Assembly: GCA_025642065.1 (NCBI GenBank)
Contig: JAODUP010000069.1
Coordinates: 310,501 to 374,500, forward strand
Reading direction: 5' to 3'
Origin: Paralvinella palmiformis
Taxonomy: Eukaryota > Annelida > Polychaeta > Terebellida > Alvinellidae
DNA length: 64,000 bases
Part shown: positions 22,501 through 35,215 of the stretch, one piece after another
Numbering within the stretch: position 1 is the first letter of the stretch
Layout of the letters: every line of letters begins with the position of its first letter
Notes under the pieces: model-generated
Seen by the model: the letters and a program-made list of their open reading frames with translations, nothing else
Told to the model about the DNA's origin: nothing
Database searches by the model: none
Position numbers and translations under genes: made by a program

Positions 22501-25500
22501 AGGACCCAAGAATTATTTATACCAAGATTTTCCCTAGAAGTTTATAATTAATTGGATGGTTAAATTAAAAAGGCATCTAGTTATATGTCTAGCCTAGAAA
22601 AAAATGGACTTTAACTAAGTGGTAGCTGTAGTGATAAGAATAATGAAATACAAAATCTCCTACTTTGAAGTAACAGTAAACACTCTTTGAATGTATGTGT
22701 CAAATCTGTTACAGGTCTACTTTTTTGTATAAGCTCATTTTCAGGTTGTGCTGAAAATTAAACAAACAGTTCTGCACCTTCAAATATGTAACACTTATAA
22801 AGGTAATCCCAAATTCCCCAATAATAATCATGAAGTATATATCCGATATCACTGACAACCTAATCATGATGTCGGGCAAATATTAAAGCTACTGTCAGTT
22901 GTTCCAATGTGGCAACCAGGTTCCAGGATAATAATATGGTTAATGGTCCTCTAGTCCGGTAAAACACATAGTTCATTGACATATGCTGGTGTAGTTGCAC
23001 TGAGAGGGGATGCAACAATTCACAGCATGCTTTGCATAAGTCATAATACAGCTGGCTTATATAAAATCTAACTGCCCTGTAAGCACAGTAGCTCCAGATG
23101 TATGACAACATTTGTTTGGCAACCTTATTTTTACGTTACTTGCCCAACATGGCAAGTTAGTTTTAAAACTTACTGTCAACCCCTGATATCTAAGCCAGAT
23201 CACTAACGAGTAACAATATTATATTTAGGGCACATGATTTCATATCAGGGCATATTGGAAGTTAAGCATAACCCATGCTAACTACCAATAAAGAAACAAG
23301 ATTTAATTCACAGGAATAACATACCTGTTTGTTCACTCTAACTGATGTTGAATTGTGTGGTGCTATAAATCTGCCATTGCTGCAAATAACATTTATACGC
23401 ATAGTAGAAAAATCCGGATTTTGTGATACACATTTCACATCTGGTTCAGCTAAAACACAGTTCAGATTCTATACAGAATTGCAACAGGGATTCTTTCTAA
23501 GACAGCACCGATTGTTCCTGCTTCCTTGTGCTTTCTTCGATGATTGCACTTTTTTCAATACATTTAGAATCATCATCTTGTAATGCTCCTTCTGGCTCAA
23601 ACTGATATGGTTGTACATCATTCATGATTTTTGTTCTGGAATTACTCTTGGGTAACACATGCTTACATACGTGGTACTTTTAAATGGGTTATAGTTCATA
23701 CATACCTCTGGTCAACTGGCCTGTACCAAGTGTCATTAGTTACCTCAGCATTCCAGAGTTTCTGGTCTCTGTGTAGCTTCAAAATGGTGGGTTACACAGA
23801 TGAGTTATAATTCTATTTATCAGCAATTTGAACTAGATTATTTAATATGTGGTTGATCATGTTCATATTTTGACATCATTGATGATATTTGTCAACATAA
23901 TTGTATTATATTATACTTTTATAGTTTTTGTTATACAAAAATGTAGTTGACTAGCAAATTCTAATCTTGCAATCCAGAATGCTTTGTATTATCATTTATT
24001 TCATGCTCTGTTGCAGTAATAGCTCATATTCTTACTTTGGTTACCAAATTTATTGTAAAAATTGTGGTAAATCTTTTCTATAATCAAGGTAACTAATGCA
24101 TATCCCAAATCTCACCTTTAGTCTTCACTGCAGTATGTTATAACTGTCAGGAAAGGTTTCTTAACTCAATTAATGTTTTTGGAGCTGAAGTATCTGATGA
24201 AAGCTTTACCATAAACTTGTCTTTTGGATAGTTCAAAGTGATTAATATATTTTTTCATATCTTATAAACTAATAAAGTTTGGGATGTCTGGTAATTTAAA
24301 AATGGATAGGCAGTAATATTGGTTTTTGATAAGTACTTATTAATTTCTGGCTGACTTTGTTCACCTCACTTCTCAATCTGAAAAAGATGCACAACCTGAA
24401 CTAGACATATCTATTTTTTGTTGTTGTCTTTTAGGTGGTTTTGCTACAGAATCTTTTGAAGATGTTGGACATTCAACAGATGCTCGTGAATTAATGAAAA
24501 CATATGAAATAGGTGAAGTAGCAGAGGTATGTGTCTTTAACTAATTTCATGATAGTGTTGATCTTTAGATATGTGTTTTGCTATAAACCAGCTGTACTCC
24601 TGTGCCTTCTATATAAGTATTTTATATTGCCAGTAATCCTTCAATAATTGGCTTATTTAGAAGCTAATTACTATTTGTACTTTATAACCTTCTGGAAATG
24701 ATAAACACCCTCATTTTGGTATGGCCCTGACAAGTGATATGGGCATCCTGTTTAACTAATTTAAGTTTTTATTTTTACTGTGTAGGCTGACAGAGAAGGC
24801 AAAAAATCATCAGTGAGTATCCTCTGCTCTTGGTGATCATCCTATAATAAGGATGTATTGCAGGAATGTACACAGTTACTTTAAAATAGCACTGTATGAT
24901 CTAATTTTTGTGTTATTCTGTACCATCGGGGAGGGGGTGATAACTTGGTATTGAATGTGATGAAATTTAAACTGTAACTGCTGTGTTTGTACATATATAT
25001 ATCCAGTCAATATGATTTTGTGTGTCTGCGTGTTATTAAACTTTCATATAATAACATTACAGACCAAGACTACTCCAAGTTCACCAGAAGGATCAAACCA
25101 GAAGTAAGTTAGATGTTATTTATTTGGTTTATTTCTCTACAGTTTGTGTGTTATACTGCTTATAGATTATTAAGCTCTTATTATGATACTTACTTTAGTA
25201 TAACATTAATTGATACTCATTCAGTGTACACAAAAGTTGCTGCTTACGATGACCATTAGCATGACAAGTGTGCTTCTGCTGCCTTGTATGCATAATCAGT
25301 CAACTTAATATTTTCATGTATGCTTTGTTTCAAATGGCAAGCTGCACTTTCGTGGAGTTTTTGTTATATCAGCATCTTTTATGTTTGATCATCACGTTGA
25401 TAATTATGATTGCCTGAGGTATATTTATTTGGCAGTTTGATTCTATTTGTGAGTGGAATATGTACAGCCTACATATTGGATGTTTTTCTGGTGTACCTGA

Positions 25501-28500
25501 ATAGATAAAGCTGATGTTGTTGAAACAAAATTCAGTGATATGTGTGTATAACATTTAAAACAGCCTGCTTAGATTTCCCACACACTGGAAAGGGTCACTG
25601 TAAAAGTGACTAGTTAGGTCTGTAGAATGACAATATTCTCAGATTATGTACAGGCTGGTACAATAAAAATTTTAGTATTATTATTTATGACAGCTGAGGT
25701 GATTGATATAGACAAGAGATTATTATTTATTGGCATCAGTTTTCTTATCAATATTTTGACACTCTTAGTCAGTTTCAGAATGCTCTCTCAATTTTTTTGT
25801 AAGGCCATTGTTTTTTGAATATTTGTATTACAGAAAATTTTACCTCCCAAAAATTGGGGTCAGTCGGGACAATGGAAAAAAATTCACTGAAACCATAGGT
25901 TCGGTCGAAAAAATACACAACAGCGTTTTGTATAACATATCTTTTGTTAGTTGGGATTTGACAATCTCTCCAATAGTTCAACTTTTTTCTGCTTTTATTA
26001 TTTTCTTTTTGTCATTAATCGTCGGTGAAAAGTAAAAAATAGATATGTCACTGTCAGCACCAGCATGAGTTGCCATCTTTCCAATGGATTCTTACACGGT
26101 CATTGATTGGTTGACGCTAACACTAATGCAAATTGATCTGCATATTTTAATAAGCTTACAGCCGATATTCCGTATATTAGTTATGCAAATCCAACAAAAA
26201 AATGGAACACATTTAAATGTAAGAACATGTGCGATCTGCGACAAAACTAATCGTTCCATGTAGCAATTGGCGTGAATCGGACTGTTGAATCCAGGAGTTT
26301 ACGACTCCAGATCGTAAATTTCTGGATTCAACCATCCAATTCCAGTATTCAGGCAGGCTTTCCGAAGAAATGTATCTCAGAAGGTGAGACAGGTGTCTGA
26401 AACACATGGAAACTGCCAGCGGGGGGTGACATAACGCTCCACTTTATGAGGCCGTTTAGTGGAGGAAGACAAAACGGGCGACGAGTTGAGTTGCCGGCAA
26501 CTTTTCAAACATACACCGAGCAAAAAGAAAGCTTTTCTGTGTATGCCGCAAGCAAAACCATTGTGCTCATACCTAGTTATAGGTAGTATTTTATAGTATT
26601 TCGATTTGTTATTGTTTCAAAAAGATATAGAAGATATAGTTCGACCAGGCAGGGAGAATCAACCACAACATTAAAACCCTAGTCGTTAGGCCCCTATTTA
26701 TTACACTTAATAGTTTTAAGCTGGAACATAATATATCACTGAATAATTGTTTTGTGTTTACCTTGAAGCAATTTGGAAAAATACACCACCAAAAACAATT
26801 AGCGACTGAAAGTGGTCATATCAAAATTTGAAATATCAAAACCTTTATGAGTCACAAATCATGTGATCAGTGCCTTATTAGGAACAATAAACATTGAGGG
26901 ACAGGTAGAAAAGTACTTCTTGCTGATTGCTGTATCACCTATACTAAGATCAAGCCATTGAAGTGTGAGGTGGTCTAACCTCCCCACTTCTCCCCTAAAT
27001 TAATCAAGTATATTTTAGGTTAGTAGCTACTGGGAAAAACTCCCAGTGCTAAACTTCCACATCTTTTTATTTTTAAATTTGTCATTAATATTTTTAATGT
27101 TATGTTGGGGGGTGCATTGTATAAGCAATACTTCAAGCATCTTTTCAACATTCTGTGTGCATTTGCTTTCGTTAAAATTATGTATTTTGAATGTTGAAAT
27201 AAACAATTTAAAAAAAGTTTGGCCGCAGGCAGGTCAGCCGGAAAATAATAATAAAAAGAATAAAAGTCAAATTTATTTCCCGGCAGCGGGTTTCAGCTGT
27301 GGTCGGCGGGTTTGTAAAACAAGTATTCAAAATACAATGGCTTAACTGCAGTATATCACTTGTATATTGCCAATGTTCTGTTATTATTGAAATTAATTTG
27401 CACATTTCTGACTGCTGATATCCTGCAGGTAACCTGTCCAACGTTTCCAGGTAAACATTTTTTTTTCAATAGCAAATAGCACTGCCACCCTGAAAGATAC
27501 CTATTATAGTACAGGTATTGTAATATAATATCAGGCTGCTAACATGTGCTTGATGACTGATAATGTTTAGCAGCTGTAACAATGCATTTATAACAGTGTT
27601 ATTGTTGACTAGTTATTTCAAACAAGACTTAATGGTATGCTGTTTTCTTGTGGCATATACTAGAGAACTTTCTATTTTGATTTATATATTTGATTAGCTT
27701 TGCCCCAATATTCTTTGGGTTGTATTATTTCTTATAGTTTTTCTTACTTCCACAGCCAGTATAGCTAGAGTATTATGTTTGCTTTGAATTTCACTAATTA
27801 AAAACAACCTAGATAATTTATTATTTTCTCCTTTGAATAGTACATGGTTTCCTTGATTCGAATCAGCATGTGATCTCTGAATGTCTGATAGATGTTTGTT
27901 GGTGAAGACTATTTGCATATATGAGTACATTATGATTTGTAGCATGTGTGGCAACTTATATCTGTACATCGTGTTAAACTACTAATGTTGGTTCTGACTT
28001 GTAATTACATATCACATCAAAGAACCTTGAACCTCTTCCTATTGTATCTTGCCTGTTGTCTCTTCAGTTACTGATACAGTTGTTTTTTTCTCGAATATTT
28101 ACAAAGAGAATCGTAGACAGTCAGTTTGTTTCCATACTAAATCCAAAAAAGATCCATATTAAAAAAATAAGTTAAAATTTTTAAGGTTATTCTTCGGGTT
28201 CATTCACATGGAAAATTGGAAACGTGTTCTGTTTTTATATTAGGGCGTTGTCTATCTTAAATAATAAAATAACCAACTGAAACTTGCATGGCTGGTGAAA
28301 ACTACATGTATTTCCCTTCATAAAGAAAAGGCCACTTAAAAAACAAACTAATGTGTTAAAAGTGGCTTTATTGTGTAGTTTTATATTTTGATCTGGCTTT
28401 TATGGTTTGTTTATGGTCTGAAATGGGGAGAAATGTAAATGAAAATCAATTTGTTGGCATTACCATTTTAACAGTTGTTTGAAATATAGTTTTATATATG

Positions 28501-29761
28501 ATGGGTGATTGGTCAGCGCATGACAAAACTCTTGAGAAAATGTTTTTCCCAATATCCCTGCATGCACAAATTGATACAATATTATTTGTTTACGAGCATG
28601 ATCTTAGTAAACATTAATTGGATGTAGTAGCCCTGGTAGTTACAAATTAGCACGCATAATCTCCGACTATCCTTAGATCACCAGAAATTTCTAGCATGTA
28701 CATTCAGCTCATCTGGTTTTGGTGTGTAGCCTTATTTGAAAATAAACACAGAAATTATTTCACCATCACTGAACAATTAGATTATTTTGTGTCAGATCAA
28801 CTGCAATTAAATGTCTGTAGGTCTTCACACTGGTTTGATTAATTACAGTTAAAGCTTTATGTAATGTCGATTTAGACGACCTTTTGGAGGATGAAATCCA
28901 AATCCATTTTGATATGGTATTTGCAAAAGAAATAGTTCTATGCTCATGATTGTTTGCTAGAATGGATTGTATGCATGTCTGCACAAAATATTTTATGCAT
29001 GCTGGATATGAATAAATATGTTTCCATGGAGATGGTCTGGTGAATGGTGCATAGAAAATGGTGTGTTTCCAAAAGTTAGTGGCTGGCAGTTTTTTTGGAA
29101 GTGAGTTCATTTAAAAAAAATCAAGAATCATAGTAAATATGTTGACAAGATAAAGATGGGTGATCATTAGTTTTATGAGTTTTGTGCGTGGTTTGTTCTT
29201 CAAACAATTTGATTATTGCAAATGTCTGATATCCAAAAACTTGGGACAAGTATGACTGCATTCTTTTTTCACAACAATTTTGCTTGAGCCTACTGTCGCT
29301 AAACAAAACTTGATGTACTTGTCCCATATAAACATGATATATTAGTAATGACACTGCGCTAAATAACAGATAACTAGTCTCTGTGCCCTCATACTAATGA
29401 ATGTAAGTACTTGATAGTTGACAGGCTTGTATTTATCATAACAAACTGTGATAACGATGTAGTATGTTTAATAATAACTGCCACTCGCATTGACCTGCCT
29501 CTACTCATAGCACTCTTTTATCTATTGTCTTCCATTGTCAGTTGTTTGTGAGTATTTAATCTGATAGGCTTCAAGTTATTGATTTAATGTATTATTTCAA
29601 TGACATTTGATTGTACTGTTTGTTGGACATTGTACGTTTGTCTGTTGTGAATTAATGGCTATTTTCTAGTAGTTTTGGAATGTTGTTTATCAATTGAAGC
29701 ACATTATGAATACTTTAATATGATAAGAGTCATCTGACATTTCACCAAGTGAATTTGATTA

Positions 29762-29801
<40 letters not shown>

Positions 29802-31922
29802 TAAGTTTGTGACAGACAGTGAGAGTAGAGATGTAGTTTCAAGATGGTGTATGTTAAAGTGCTCTAATTAGTTCTACATACCGTAGTGCCCGGCCATTAA
29901 GCCGAACCCCCCCCCCAAAAAAAAATAAGGGTCAAAAGTCTCAGCTTAATGGCCGGGACCTACAGTATGTTTTCAACCCATATTTAACCTAACTTTGGCT
30001 TGTCTGCCAATCACAGGAACATGTCACTGAATTGGCTAGTATTCTTAGTGTGTTTTTAGTTGTTGCCAGCTGTATAATTATAATAACTGTATAAATAATA
30101 ATAATTTAAATAAGTTGAGAACTTAACGTGGTGTAATTCTTGTTGAGAACATTGCACACTAATGGACAATGTTGTAATATTGAGTTCACGTGTTTTTGGA
30201 TATCTGGAGAAACATAACCTCAATTTGTGTAATATATCAACTAAGCTATTTATCTGTCATGATAATCACATAATCTGCCACCTACTTTGTGTATATTTGA
30301 TCAGATCCGTTTTAAATATTTTTTGCCAGATACCAGATTAGGACAACTTTTAGCGGTTTATAACTATGTAGGGTAAACATGAAATATATTGTGAACATCT
30401 GGTTCCTTTGAAAGCACAGGTGGCCGAAACCTGGCAGTCATGTAACACAAGTTGGTGCTTGAAGCATAACTATGTTCTGATTAGATCCAATGAAAGAACA
30501 ACTCCTTTAGGATAATCTTTTCAGTGGTAACTAATTTGTGTGTCGTATAAGTTGAAAAATAGAAGACTCAGTCCAATTGATGGCCATAATCAACTTAAAT
30601 AATGGGAAGTATTTGAAAGAATTTACTTACGTAGCACTTTTTCATCAACATCTCCCTAAGTAAACCTTGTTCCTTTGAATTTATTTCTATCTAGACAAGC
30701 ATCAAGTAACTGTGTTCTGGTCTAAGGTGGTTAGTACATGACCATAAGATTGTTATCGCCTACACAATACTGTGTAGGTATATTTTTGTCGTGTAATATT
30801 AACTCCAGGTGTCCTCTGTCTGTAGTAATTAGGTTCTCTGAAGTGACATCTACTACTTTCTCATTTCCGTAATACAAGTGTTACTCTGGAAAAATAACTG
30901 TTGCCTATCTTGCACTATGTGTACGTGTGTTGACACTTGTCTAGATGTGTTTGTATTCTTGGTGCACTTGATGTTTTGTTTACTTGGTTGGTAACCCTCC
31001 GCAGCTGCACAGCTTCTATTAAGTCTGTGGGTGTAATCTGTGATGATATATATTCAGTTGGTTTCGTTAGACAGACAGATGTAAAAATAAATCCAGTGTA
31101 AGAAATGCCCATTTTACACGAATACACTTAGTTTTGCAGAATGGTATGTTGATGTTTGAATTTACCATCTGATTTCATTATGCAGCTATACAGTGTCACA
31201 ATTTTGTGTGGCAGTCAGTTACTTGGCAATTTGTTAGCGTTGAGTAGTTGAGTCAATGCCTGATGTTTATCATAACAATGTAACATTCTTGTCGGTGTGA
31301 ATCTAAAGCAGCACCTGTACATTAATCTTAATTTTATACAGCCATGAATGATAGTTTAACTGCCAAATGGTGCCATATTCAGTGGATCAATAATATTTGT
31401 TGTGTATTCTATCATGACAGTCATTTTATTGACATTAATCTCATGTATGAGTCAGCTGACTAGTATTTAGAGGCGTCTGTATGTTGGCTCACCTGTCACC
31501 ACAGATAGTTCTATCTAACTCTAGAGTAGTTACTATATAAACAGATTTATGTCACTAACATTTTGTCATCTGTTAGGTTATTAATGAGGCATTAGTTCTG
31601 AACCAGTATTTTCTGCTGACGAGAGTTTGATTCTACATTTTAAAATAATCTGTTTATAAATACTAGTTAAAATTTAATGTGATTATTGTTTTTTGTTGCC
31701 GTTTTGTGTATGTTTTGTGTAATGTTTGTAGCTAGAACTTAGAAATTATTTTATCATAATGTTCTTTATCATAATGCTTTCTTGATAATCATAAATATGA
31801 TTGGTTGGTAATTGGTGTCATAACGTTACCATTTCAGCGTACTTATGTCTTGGCTGGTACCTTTAGCAATTGCGATTGGAGCAGCATTCGTATATAGGTA
31901 TTTCGTCGGATCACACAACTGA
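19393..31922 (+). CDS. CYB5: Cytochrome b5, tail-anchored microsomal type (6 exons)
   Basis: Small haem protein of the ER membrane that passes electrons from cytochrome b5 reductase or P450 reductase to fatty-acid desaturases, hydroxylases and microsomal P450s. Joined exons 19393-19500, 21429-21465, 24435-24526, 24786-24812, 25063-25103 and 31838-31922 give 390 bases, 129 residues plus stop, close to the usual 130-135. Haem ligands are His37 in HPGGEE and His61 in [12 protein letters not shown], 24 residues apart as in the family. Residues 80-102 form a polar Lys/Ser/Thr linker. A hydrophobic anchor ([19 protein letters not shown]) ends in a short tail, typical of ER or outer-mitochondrial-membrane b5. 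I chose the ATG at 19393 (AAAATGG context, usual N-terminus). The upstream in-frame ATG at 19318 would add 25 residues. All introns are GT-AG. Confidence 0.95.
19501..21428 (+). other. CYB5 intron 1
   Basis: 1.9-kb GT-AG intron, AT-rich. Contains a hairpin at 20824-20870; otherwise nothing recognised. Confidence 0.85.
20824..20870. repeat. Intronic hairpin
   Basis: 19-base arms ACTCAGAATACCTACTCCA (20824-20842) and TGGAGTAGGTACTCTGAGT (20852-20870) pair with one G-T type mismatch around a 9-base loop. Confidence 0.9.
21429..21465 (+). CDS. CYB5: CYB5 exon 2
   Basis: 37-base exon after TTATTCAG, coding [12 protein letters not shown] and the first base of a Gly codon. Carries the first axial haem ligand, His37. 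Donor GTATGT. Confidence 0.95.
21466..24434 (+). other. CYB5 intron 2
   Basis: 3.0-kb AT-rich intron. No coding segment or clear mobile element recognised. Confidence 0.85.
24435..24526 (+). CDS. CYB5: CYB5 exon 3
   Basis: 92 bases, starting by completing the Gly codon: [20 protein letters not shown] then [10 protein letters not shown]. Carries the second haem ligand, His61. Acceptor TTTTAG, donor GTATGTG. Confidence 0.95.
24786..24812 (+). CDS. CYB5: CYB5 exon 4 (27-base microexon)
   Basis: Codes ADREGKKSS in phase 0 at both ends. Acceptor TGTGTAG, donor GTGAGT. Forms the first half of the hydrophilic linker between the haem core and the membrane anchor. Its symmetry means it can be skipped without a frameshift. 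Very short, so easily missed by gene predictors. Confidence 0.85.
25063..25103 (+). CDS. CYB5: CYB5 exon 5 (41 bases)
   Basis: Codes [13 protein letters not shown] plus two bases of the next codon. Acceptor ATTACAG, donor GTAAGT. Second half of the linker. It is asymmetric (phase 0 in, phase 2 out), so skipping it changes the frame of exon 6. Confidence 0.88.
26284..26332. repeat. Hairpin
   Basis: Arms 26284-26304 (GTTGAATCCAGGAGTTTACG...) and 26312-26332 (...CTGGATTCAAC) pair over 21 bases with two mismatches around a 7-base loop. Confidence 0.9.
29766..29800. repeat. (TA)n microsatellite
   Basis: About 17 TA units within CYB5 intron 5. Confidence 0.95.
29876..29970. mobile_element. Short foldback element (MITE-like)
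   Basis: Inverted arms of about 27 bases, 29876-29902 and 29944-29970. Core CCCGGCCATTAAGC faces GCTTAATGGCCGGG, with outer ACATAC facing GTATGT. The 41-base loop holds a C-run and an A-run. A small non-autonomous DNA transposon is the simplest reading. Confidence 0.65.
31838..31922 (+). CDS. CYB5: CYB5 exon 6 (membrane anchor)
   Basis: After ATTTCAG. Completes an Asn codon, then codes [17 protein letters not shown] and [10 protein letters not shown] to the stop TGA at 31920-31922. A single hydrophobic C-terminal helix for post-translational tail anchoring. Confidence 0.95.
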
Positions 31923-32420
31923 ACATTGCAGTAAACGTACAGTAACAGAGATAGCCGGAGGAACGTATTAATACAGTTGAAATAAACAACTAAATAATTA
32001 TGATTAACTTACACAGGAAAGTATTTGGGTCTTATTGCATGTGGCCTGTTAAATGGATAACTTGTTATGGACAAATACATGTTAAAAACTCGTTTCAGCT
32101 TTGTCAGCGACAGTTATTTGTTATTTTGAGTTAAGTAAAATGTGCTCTCTGAACAATGTTTTCACAAACACACACACATACACACAGAGCTTCATTGTTA
32201 AATTTCCAGTTCAGTTATTTACTCTGCTTATTACAGGTGTAATATGTTTTAGCTGTCTGTATTTAGCAACAGGATTTTCACATTTCTGATATCTTGTATT
32301 TATGATATCTTACAATATAAATGGGAGGCTAGTAATGATTAAATACAACTTGATTATGTAGGGTTGTAGTTTTTAGGTGACACATTATTGTATGACTGTC
32401 TGAGAATAAATTAATCCCTA
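31923..32420 (+). other. CYB5 3' UTR region
   Basis: AATAAA at 31981-31986 lies 59 bases past the stop and could direct polyadenylation. Another AATAAA near 32406 may be an alternative. The transcript end is inferred. Confidence 0.5.
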
Positions 32421-33932
32421 ACTAGTTGTGTCTAATGTATTGTGTTTTTTTTCCCCGCTTTTGTCATATTATATATTTAGAGCTACGCATGTAAAGTATC
32501 CAGTTCTGTCAGTTTCCAGTTCAGTATTTGGCAATCTCTCTCAATGTATATTATTTGGCATTGTCACTCTCTTACTGACACACGCACGCACACATTCAGC
32601 CACTTTCTTTGAAACATTCGATTTTAATATCAGTATAGTGTAATAGTTAACTTATCAGAGTATGCATAGCCCATATAAATAAATAAGCTTGACAAAATAA
32701 AGTAGTTGTACGCAGTACTGCTAAAACAGAGAAAACTCGTACCAATGGGAGAGATGCAGTTTTATAATTGTGTCAAATGGTGTAAGCTAAACCCTATTTG
32801 CAATGCCCATGAATAATGCTGGTTATGGGTAGTAACCCTGGATCTATCTGACACGAGGAATATGTCAACAGTAGGCCGCATAGCACCCGTTTATTGTTAC
32901 TGCTGGTACACAGTAATTACCCTTCCTTACCGTGGCTGTGTGGGTCAGACGATGTGGACCAGCAGACACGGCTGCGTCAGAACTGCGCACAAAGAACGCA
33001 CCAGGTATTATTTAATAAGATGAACACCAAAAAAAACGATACTTGTACGCTGGATGTTTTGATCGCTTCGAGTTCCTCGTGATCATTCATTGTTGTGTTC
33101 TGTGATTGTCCGGGAAGGTTTTTACCCCATTCACGTCACCTGTGACATAACGAAGCTGTCACTTGAGCGATCACCTGGCGTGAACAATTATCTATCTTGT
33201 GGACGGGCGGATTGTGGCCACTAAGACGACATCTGCCGCCCCGGATGCCTCGTTAATTAGTGATAATTACTTCTTAAATGGTTTGGCTTCTTGCCAGTTT
33301 CAGGTGTACACGACCCCGTGTCGTCGAAACCAATTGGTGACCGGGGGTGTACGACAGTCCGAACAACGTAGGGCGATCGGAGTACACCGGTGTGTACAAA
33401 CCTGGGTATCATCTGGTATGCTAGTCGTATCTGATTAGCCTCAATATGAGCGGCTTAATGCGATCTCCTGTGGTGATTCACCGTTCTTCGAACGCGGGTC
33501 GACGGTGTTTTTTGTGTTCCTCGCCCACAGCGATATAATCCTTTGGGGGGGGGGTGACTTTGACAATATTGTGGGCGGACAGGTTGTCAAATTTTGCTCT
33601 GTACCACTCATCCTCGTTAGTTTGCCGTTTCGTTCTGGTATAGCGGCTATCATTTTTAAGCATACCGCTCTTATATTATTGAATTAGGTGAGTGTCTGCG
33701 TTCTTGTCGTGTACTCTCTGTGTACCACGTGAACGTGTCACTTTCGATGTTCATGTGGGAAGTTTTCATCGTACTCTTGAAGCTCTCCAGTGGGCTTGTG
33801 TGTTGAATTTCAAATGCGACAGTCTGCGTACTATATTGAACTATATTGGGGTGTGTTATGCATGAGAAGATGGTTACATAGGAGGGGGTTATTTACTTCA
33901 TTCCGTATAATGTAGATTTGCAGACTTGGTTA
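32421..33932. other. Intergenic region at a composition boundary
   Basis: No gene recognised. From about 32.8 kb onward CpG dinucleotides become frequent, unlike the preceding 32 kb. Short open frames here show no family features. Confidence 0.5.

Positions 33933-33984
<52 letters not shown>
33933..33984. repeat. (CT)n(AT)n microsatellite
   Basis: Compound CT then AT tract. Confidence 0.95.
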
Positions 33985-35138
33985 GTTTACTTTAATCAAT
34001 TTTGACCACATTTATTGCTCATAAGTACGCGGTGTTCACTACTGAAGATAATCGTTTGAGTGACACTAATAAATGACGTCAAATCGTCAGACACTTCAGG
34101 GGAACTGACGTAGTTTACTCTGAAGAGCATCTCTACAGGTAAACAATATCCACGTAATGTCAGGTCAATACCAACCAAGTCCCCCAACCTTCCACCCAAA
34201 ATATTTTTTAAAAAATGGGGAAAGAACCTCACGCGTGGCATACGTGAACGATATTCATCTTTCCTGTCTACCCGGAGCTTAATGGACCAAAACGGAGCGG
34301 CCAAAAATTCCATCGTACGGCAACACGGCCTTATTGACGTCACACGGAGAACAGTAATTACGTAACACGTGATAAACGAGCACGTGACGGACGGCATTAC
34401 GAGCGGTGATAGTTCGGTCTTTGATGTGTGCGGGTCGTGCTCGTTGGCCGATCGATGCCTGGGACGGTCTAATTAAGTGCCGACAGAACGGCAATCTATC
34501 AATAAACGGAAGCTACATCAAGAGGAAGACGAGCAGCCGCTAAATCTTGTCCCAACATTCTCTACTTCGGCTCTCGTTTATTTATAACGCCCGGGCTGGC
34601 GTTAGTTAGGGCTTCGCACTCGATGAAATATCTATTTGGACCAAGTGGCTTTGTGGAATATGCTAAAATGCTGGCACCGCCCACGCGCGCCGCGCCGTGC
34701 GCATCATTTGCCCGTCCTGTAGCGGCTCGCTGTCATACCACGATCGTTCAGCCACCAGCCTCTTCCTTCGGGTTGCCTTCTTTCCATTCATTCCTGAATC
34801 TGCTCCAGTTCTCTATCGATCATCAAAGGCGCACGCACTCGAAAGTTTGACGTTTATGGCGTCGATGTTCGCTGGCCATAGCCTTAGCTGTTACCCTAGC
34901 GCAGACGGTCTCGATCCCTAGGTGTGTTGATATGTGAGGTTTGTCGGCCGTGAGTTTGGTGCGAGATCTAGATGATAGCCGAATTTATCTACCTCTGTCC
35001 AGAATGGAGAAATTGATCGTTTATTTTCTATTCGTGGAATACTGACTTGTGTTTGGTGCGGACTGCGAATAGAGAACTTCTTGTGAAGTGTTTGTTTACA
35101 TGTGACCCAAATATATATGGGACGCTAACTCGTCAGAT
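33985..35138. other. CpG-rich non-coding region
   Basis: Contains two full TGACGTCA (CRE-type) sites at 34074-34081 and 34335-34342 and a very CG-rich patch near 34676-34710. A 133-codon minus-strand frame at 33996-34397 has no recognisable domain. A promoter or exon of an unseen gene cannot be excluded. Confidence 0.4.
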
Positions 35139-35174
35139 TGTGTGTGTGTGTGTGTGTTGGGTGAACTTAGTACT

Positions 35175-35215
<41 letters not shown>
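35139..35215. repeat. (TG)n / (CA)n(TA)n microsatellites
   Basis: TG tract at 35139-35158, then CA followed by TA at 35174-35215. The TG and CA blocks are inverted relative to each other. Confidence 0.95.

Larger units (their letters stand above)
25104..31837 (+). other. CYB5 intron 5
   Basis: 6.7-kb GT-AG intron, mostly AT-rich. Holds a hairpin at 26284-26332, a (TA)n tract at 29766-29800 and a foldback element at 29876-29970. No coding exon of another gene recognised on either strand. Confidence 0.85.

Noticed and set aside
25808..26035. 75-codon hydrophobic frame in b5 intron 5
   Set aside because: AT-rich chance frame with no family features or splice context.
33996..34397. 133-codon minus-strand frame
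   Set aside because: No recognisable family, no clear splice or start signals and no support from neighbouring segments; left as non-coding, though not disproved.
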